Source of the DNA: Periplaneta americana
Lineage: Eukaryota > Arthropoda > Insecta > Blattodea > Blattidae
DNA length: 64,000 nt
Assembly: GCF_040183065.1 (NCBI RefSeq)
Contig: NC_091128.1
Location: 177,960,168 to 178,024,167, forward strand
Reading direction: 5' to 3'
The position numbers were made by a program, and so were the translations under genes. This document shows positions 57,626 to 64,000 of this stretch, in pieces (the first letter of the stretch is position 1; every line of letters begins with the position of its first letter). The notes below the pieces were generated by a model, which had not been told where the DNA came from, made no database searches, and saw nothing but the letters and a program-made list of their open reading frames with translations.

Positions 57626-58922
57626 TTCAAAATTTCGTCCCCGTCTATGAATTGATTGTAAAAATCACTAAGATTAGTACGAAACAATTGATACTGTCAA
57701 TTATGACAATAATAAAATGTATACCTAATCTACATCACATTTTCTGCAACATCTTTTTATCCGTCTCAATAATAGTGTCATCTATTGAGGACTGCCGGAA
57801 CTATTTCAAAGTTTGTCAGTCTGTTATATCTTTGGTTCTGACTTATCTCGTGTTTAGAAAGCTCGCTAACACGATGAGAAAATTGTAGATCAGAAATCTT
57901 TGAACGCCAGTGTACCAGTCCACGAATGGAGTGTAAGAATCTATTGATTTTTAACCAATCAAAACCAACTATCAATTCCAAATTGTGTCGCACCTGATGA
58001 GCACTTGTTTAATATCTTATCATACCTGATGTTCAGATGTTAAATCTGTTTCTAATATAAATTATATAGTATTTATTTATATATCCCCTAAATAGTTTTA
58101 TTCAAATATCACAAGAATTCTCATCTTGTCGATAATTCACTAAATGAAAGTTCCTACTTCAAAATAAAATGTTATAACCTCAAATATTTGTTTAATTTTG
58201 CTGTTTCTCTGATCATAATTTCTACAGCTATTGTCAAATGTTTACCTTTCATATTGCAGGAGGCCACGACAATGCCGGCCAATGAAATATTATATCAAGG
58301 TTAGCAAATTAAACATCTTACTTAGGCCTAATAGTAAGGTAATTATGTTATTTTCTTTTTATTAACTATTTGTTTATTAGCCTATTATTCGCAAAATAGT
58401 TTTCTTTTTTCAAATATCACGCTAGTTCTAGTAAGCGGATTATCGACACGATGAAAAATCTTGTGCTATTACCTATGAAAATTTATTCATTCATTCATTT
58501 GTTTATTTTTACTTATTTATTATAATTTGTTCATATATTTGCTATTTATTTATTACTTACTAATTTATTTCTATTTATTTATTTATTTATTTATTAAAGC
58601 CATGGGGTCTTCATTTCCACACTACCAGAAGTGGTGGATAGGTCTGTGCAAAATTTATGAGTAGGCATACAAAAATAAAAAAAAATAAATAAAATTTTTT
58701 TAATCATCGGTTCCAGGTGGCTGAAAAATAATCAGGGTTTCAATTTTTTATGTTTAAATTGTAATGTTAACATTTGTAGAGGCCGGTCAAATTTGAATTT
58801 CCCCAGTATCTTTAATATCTTGAAAAGTAAGTTACATACATTTATAATTTTTATCTCAAAGACTTTTCTGAAAAAAAAAATTATATTATTCATTTTAAAG
58901 CCGAAAACATGTAGGCCTATAG
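57626..58922. other. AT-rich, no recognisable gene
   Basis: (TTTA)n-type tracts lie at about 58490-58600. Nothing else was recognised. Confidence 0.4.
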
Positions 58923-60085
58923 CAGTGATGTCAAAGCAAGCGCATTTTTCCGACCTTGACGTCGTGCGCGGTCGGCAAGCGCTAAGTATGGAAAGAGGAA
59001 GGGTTGTGTATATGAATAAGCAACCTGTTGGATTAAGAAAACATTGGTGCACAAACTTCAAACGGAACGTGAAATTTTATGTCGTTATTTTTATATGGCT
59101 TCTTTCTGTTTAATATTATCTATATTGTCTGTAAAACAAAAGTACTAACACTGATTTCTTAATATTGCACTTGTGTTTTAAATCTTAATAACATAATAGA
59201 GAGTTAAGAAGGAATATTCACTTAAATTCCATAGTAGTATAATATTATACTGTATTAAGTGGATGAAACACATCATTCATAAAGAAAGTGATATTCCAAA
59301 GAAAGAGATGATAAGTTGGAATTTATATTGATGGTATTTTTAGCCTTACAAAAGTAATCAATAAACTAATCAAAACAATATTACAGTACAAAGCAAAGTT
59401 ACCTAGGTACTGTATCTGTTTTAAGTGTAACTAATATTACATAACAAAACTCTTATCGCATTATGCTTTTAAGGTGATATTTGTGAGCAACTTCCTATCA
59501 TCAGAATATTAAATTATTTTCTCGAAATCTGCTGAAGCTATAGAGCTGACATTTTTACAACACACGGGCACGTATCTTTTGCTTATGATGTAACAGTACT
59601 TGCTTTGTTAATTCATTTCCTTACAAACAATTTCCACGTGAATATTTTCAAAATTTTCAATACACTATCTTCAGTAATACGTACATACGGTATATTAGAT
59701 TTACGAAAACACTTTGTAAGGCTACTAAATAAATAGGCCTATACCTGAAAATTTCACTTTTCTACAGGCCTACGAAAAGTTGAGAAAATATTTCGTTTGA
59801 ATAAAAAAATCAAACTTGTGAAAAATGAGCATTAAAATTAAAACTTACATTCTTATAATGCACTTATACTTCTCAGACAAATCTAAAAATTAACACGGAT
59901 ACAGTTTTAATAAGTTCTCTTCCCTTTATCCATTGAATCAGTGCTGGCCGTCCCTGAATATAGCTCGACCAAGCGGCATATACCACCTCTTTCGTCTGTC
60001 TCTTTCCTTTCCGCTGTAAAGCGCTCATGCTCTCCTGGGCTCTAAAGCGCGCGCTTGCTCCTGTGGGCATCAATCGACATGGCTG
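58923..60085. mobile_element. hAT-like non-autonomous element
   Basis: The ends are CAGTGATGTCAAAGC and, reversed, CAGCCATGTCGATTGATGC. Flanking GCCTATAG (58915-58922) and ACCTATAG (60086-60093) match at seven of eight bases. GC-rich AAGCGC words follow both ends inside AT-rich DNA. No transposase remnant was recognised. GCCTATA is common in this window, so the duplication is weaker evidence than usual. Confidence 0.55.
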
Positions 60086-60093
60086 ACCTATAG

Positions 60094-60980
60094 GCATGCG
60101 TGTGTGTGAGTGAGTGTGTCTTCACGGCCTTATAGAAATAGATAAATCAGATTGCAGTTTCTTCTAGTAAACGAACACATGCCTAGAAAATTAGAGGTGT
60201 AACTCTAAATTTTATTGAAAACTTCTAGAGTGAATATGTATGCCTTGCAGATATCAGCGCGAATTAATTTTCAGAATACATAAACCTACCTGCAGCCTTA
60301 ACGAAAATAGATCTGCAGGAATGAGTAGGAGTGTTGTTCCGCGACTTGTTATATAAATTAATTTTGTAATAGGCTACAGACTCTAGCCTATATTTCATAT
60401 ACGTTTTAAAATTATAGTTAAAAATAGACTATAAAAGTCAACATCGCATGTAATAAAGGCAATGAATTGTAACATGTGCGCTGAACACATATTGTAATGA
60501 GGAAGTAGTTGTCGTCTCTTTGTTTTTATTTGTCCAGGTGTTAGCGTACATGCTTCCTGTGTCAGAACGACACTACAATCATCTTTCTTGTTAAGATATC
60601 CAAGCATTGTACCCAATCTCACACTTCTAAACTATTCTATTAGGCCTATAAGAGGCTATCTATCACTTAAAGAGATTGCATTGAACGTAATGAAAGAGTT
60701 CTTGGTAACAGCGAAGTCTTGGATTGCAGGTTGAAGTACGACGGACGGACGGACGGACTCAATTCGTTAGCGGGATATTTATGTGTTTTTAAGGCCCTGG
60801 ATTCTCCACAGGCTACTCAACAGGAAACATAACGTTTTCGTAATGCCCTCATAATAACTTTAATGTTTTATGTAACAGATAGGGTAGTCGAAATGCAGGT
60901 ACACTCGACTTACGTCCACAATAGTTTTTCCTCTAAAGTGTTGTGCCCAACAGAACATTACTGCTGTCTGGCAGCAAGGA
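60094..60980. other. No recognisable gene
   Basis: Contains a short (ACGG)n run at about 60739-60755. Nothing else was recognised. Confidence 0.4.
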
Positions 60981-61869
60981 AAGGCTGGTTCACAATAGAC
61001 CGGGAACGAGAACCAGAATGAAGACGAGAAGCAGAGGACGTGAATATGAACATTTTTGATTCACAATAAACCGAGAACGTAGACGACTATGCATATCGAT
61101 ATGCATATCAATAACGATATGTAAAGTCGATATTACGCATTCTGATGTTATTTGTGTATAATTGACCAATGGCGTTCTCCCATGAGTTCAACGCAGCCAA
61201 CATAAACACAGGTTAACCAACTTCGAAACTTCAACTGAAACATTTCATTAGGTACGGTACTATAAATATGCCCATGCATCTTTATTATCACAACCTATTT
61301 TAAGTCTACCATAACGTAAAATAATTAGAGAAGAAACATTTGTAATAGAACAAAAATGAACGCAACAGTAGTTGTTGAATTGAAGCATGTAGTGTGTAAT
61401 ACAACCAATACAGTAATAAATTATGATTCGCTTCCGATCGGTGTTCAAAGATGCAGCTATTGAAAGCCACGTTTTCTCCTTCATTTTCTCATCTTTACAC
61501 GAGGCGCGCCGCTTATCGTAAACGTGAGGATTTTCCTCAACACTCAATATTAGAATCTCATCAAATAAAACTTGCTCCATGATGCACAGCACAGAACAAA
61601 ATAATGCATAGGTTATGTCACGGTCTTCTTGCTACAAAATATATGACGACAAAATAGCTTTTAGATGGCAATAGAATGAATCTAGTGGGCTGTGATCGGA
61701 AACGTGAACGCTAAAGTTGAAACTTGGCCAACTCTCCGTTCCCGATCCCGGGCTCCGGCAAGCTTTTCGTTAATTGTGAATGCTCACATTTAAATGTATA
61801 CATTTTAACAATTTTACCGTTTTCGTTTTCGTTCCGATTCTCGTTTCCGGTTTATTGTGAACCAGCCTT
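60981..61869 (-). mobile_element. DNA transposon with a MADF gene remnant (PIF/Harbinger-like)
   Basis: The ends AAGGCTGGTTCACAATA and its reverse bound an 889-base unit. Sub-terminal CGAGAACG and CGTTCTCG-type words occur at both ends. The same ends bound the short MITE at 4967-5163. A MADF-like coding start lies inside on the minus strand. MADF/Myb-like accessory genes are typical of PIF/Harbinger elements, but a TTA target duplication is not evident here, so the superfamily is inferred. Confidence 0.65.
61437..61592 (-). pseudogene. MADF-domain protein, N-terminal piece
   Basis: MEQVLFDEILILSVEENPHV, then YDKRRASCKDEKMKEKTWLS and IAASLNTD match the first half of a MADF domain (hydrophobic helix, ENPxxYDK, K-E-x-x-W). 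After this the frame continues for about 58 residues without MADF character, so the gene is truncated. In Harbinger-type transposons such a protein binds DNA and helps the transposase. Confidence 0.75.
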
Positions 61870-62139
61870 TAGTGTTATCAAATTAACCGGCATGTTGCTC
61901 ACTAGGTTACACAACAGTTGACTGTATTGTTTTTTTCGCGATATTCCTTAAGTGGAAGGATCCTTAAGACAATGGACCACTGACTGACCTGCAAGTCCAC
62001 CGATTAAACTGAGCTTTTGGCAAAAAGTACGAATTTGCAAGTGTCGCAGTGCAAATCTAGACTGGTCTGAAGAAACTGTAGAACGAACTAAATTAATTCG
62101 ATTCGTATTTTGCTCGCAATATCTCTAATGCACACGGCG
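61870..62139. other. No recognisable gene
   Basis: Nothing recognised. Confidence 0.4.
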
Positions 62140-63000
62140 TCCCACCTCCCTCCAATCCATTTTAATATTATCTTCCCACCTACGTCTCGGCCTTCCAAAA
62201 AGGTCTTTTTCCCTCCGGCCTCCCAATTAACACTCCATATGCATTTCTGGATTCACCCATATGTGCTACATGCACTGCCCATCTGAAACGTCAGAGTTTA
62301 TTGCTCCCAATTATGTCAGGTGAAGAATACAATGCGTGCAGTTCTACGTTGTGTAACTTTCTCCATTCTCCTGTAACTTCATCCCAAATATTTTCCTAAG
62401 AACCTTATTCTCAAAAACCCTCAATCTCTGTTCCTCTCTCAAAGTGAGAGTCCAAGTTTCACAACCATATAGAACAACCGGTAATATAGGCCCTAACTGT
62501 TTTATAAATTCTAACTTTAAGATTTTTTGACAGCAGACTAGATGACAAAAACTTCTCAAGCGAATAATAACATGCATTTCCCATATTTATTCCTCCCGAG
62601 TGTCATTTACATTTGTTACTGTTGCTCCAAGATATTTGAATTTTTCCACCTCTTCGAAGGATAAATCTCCAGTTTTTATATTTCCATTTCGTACAATATT
62701 CTGGTCACGAGACATAATTATATACTTAGTCTTTTCGGGATTTACTTCCAAACATATCGCTTTACTTGCTTCCAGTAAAATTTCCGCGTTTTCCCGAATC
62801 ATTTGTGGATTTTCTCCTAACATATTCACGTCATCCGCATAGACAAGCAGCTGATGTAACCCGTTCAATTCCAAACCCTGTCTGTTCTCCTGGACTTTCC
62901 TAATGGCATATTCTAGAGCGAAGTTAAAAAGTAAAGATGATAGTGCATCTCCTTGTTTTAGCCCGCAGTGAATTGGAAAGGCATCAGACAGAAGGAGGTG
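62140..63000 (-). mobile_element. LINE family A copy 12 (3' tail missing)
   Basis: It runs from CCCACCTCCCTCCAATCC, inside the coding region, to the palm block ending about 63000. It encodes [20 protein letters not shown] and [20 protein letters not shown]. Several deletions break the frame (near 62386, 62490 and 62593). Unlike most copies it lacks the MNLRVP end and (GTAA)n tail, and it stops beside a long tetranucleotide array, so it has been cut after insertion. Confidence 0.9.
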
Positions 63001-63084
63001 AACAAACTATTTGAAAAAAAAAAAAAATGCAAGAACCTGTATGTAACAGGCCTCTAGATAGATTCTGATATTTTTACCAAAATA

Positions 63085-63462
63085 AATAAATAAATAGATA
63101 AATAAGTAAATAAATAAATAGATAAATAAGTAAATAAATAGATAAACAAATAAGTAGCTAAATAGATTGATAAATAAATAGATGGATAAATAAATAGATA
63201 AATAAGTAAATAAATAAATAGATAAACAAATAAATATATAAATAGATTGATAAATAAATAGATAGATAGTTAAATAAATAGATGGATAAATAAATAAATA
63301 AGTAAGTAAATAAATAAATAGATAAACAAATAAATAGATAAATAGATTGATAAATAAATAGATAGATAAATAAATAGATGGATAAATAAATAGATAGATA
63401 AATAAATAGATAAATAATAGATAGATAAATATATATAAATAGATAAACACATAGATAGATAA

Positions 63463-63503
<41 letters not shown>

Positions 63504-63508
63504 TAGAC

Positions 63509-63564
<56 letters not shown>

Positions 63565-63655
63565 TAGATACATAGATAGATAGATAGACAGATAGATAGA
63601 TAAATAGATAAATAGATAAATAAATAAATAGATAAATAAATAAATAAATAAAATC
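63085..63655. repeat. Long (AAAT)/(GATA)/(GACA)n tetranucleotide array
   Basis: About 570 bases of AAAT and GATA units in mixed order, a GACA block at 63460-63500 and a pure GATA block at 63505-63565. The minus-strand LSIY/LFIY frames across it are artefacts. Confidence 0.95.
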
Positions 63656-64000
63656 TCATAAAATGTAATTCTGCTCTTATTTTACAGAAACACATTTCGC
63701 ATTTTATCGAGGATTTAAAAACTACAATAAGATGCTCAGCATGCTTTTAAACACAAAATTAATTATTTTGACAGCATCTGGGCACATTTCACATTATAAT
63801 GATTGCAAAAATCTGCCTTCTCTAGTGATTGTGGTGTTGGTAGTGATGGTAGGCCCTAGTGGAATGTCCCGGTGTGACAAATGCAGACTGGCTCACTGTA
63901 TGTGTAACTCTGCGACAACAAAATAAATTTCGAAATATCATTTCCTTTATTTACAACGGTCGAAACTTTCCCTAGTGTTTTATTTTCAAAATACTGCCGT
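63656..64000. other. No recognisable gene
   Basis: A short frame at 63732-63926 has CDKCRLAHCMC near its end but no domain that I can name. No T-box exon is present. Confidence 0.35.

Noticed and set aside
63007..63573. 188-residue Tyr/Ile/Leu-rich frame
   Set aside because: Translation of an AAAT/GATA tetranucleotide array.
47349..64000. Upstream T-box exons within the window
   Set aside because: I looked on the minus strand for the N-terminal half of the T-box and found nothing resembling it. The exons are presumed to lie beyond 64000.

Overview
This is a eukaryotic, almost certainly insect, genomic window. It is AT-rich, dominated by mobile-element debris and simple repeats, and carries one recognisable host gene. 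That gene is on the minus strand: three exons of a T-box transcription factor of the midline/H15 (Tbx20) subfamily. They lie at 47190-47348, 45952-46028 and 2277-2856. All visible splice sites fit GT/AG and the reading frame is continuous across both junctions, giving 271 residues: the second half of the T-box plus a Ser/Pro/Gly-rich C-terminus. The exons for the N-terminus and first half of the T-box were not found and should lie beyond position 64000. The intron between the last two exons is about 43.1 kb, so most of the window is the interior of one gene. A cockroach or termite (Blattodea) is my best guess at the organism, from the LINE and SINE families and the recurring word TAGGCCTA, but this is untested.

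Layout: 1-2070 is downstream of the gene and holds a LINE 3' end. 2277-2856 is the GC-rich last exon. 2857-45951 is the giant intron. It contains at least nine 5'-truncated copies of one LINE family, other LINE fragments, several tRNA-derived SINEs, and DNA transposons (mariner/IS630-like, pogo/Tigger-like, hAT, PIF/Harbinger-like, piggyBac-like). It also holds three large tandem arrays (63-bp, 31-bp and about 60-bp units) and many microsatellites. 45952-47348 holds two T-box exons and a 1.16-kb intron with one SINE. 47349-64000 is upstream intron: a 68-bp-period array, a GC-rich low-repeat block, three more copies of the main LINE, an hAT element, a MADF-domain transposon remnant and a long tetranucleotide array.

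Many insertions can be dated relative to each other because target-site duplications are visible. Examples are a LINE inside the terminal repeat of a mariner-like element, a SINE and a Penelope-like fragment inside an hAT remnant, an IS630-like and a Harbinger-like element inside a pogo-like element, and an hAT MITE plus a LINE inside a GATA-rich satellite.

I found no intact autonomous element, no confident RNA gene and no convincing new biological system. The most unusual signals are the strong excess of the palindrome TAGGCCTA, the head-to-head transposase arms at 38831-39999, the TATCGATA cluster near 7.1 kb, and the nested insertions.
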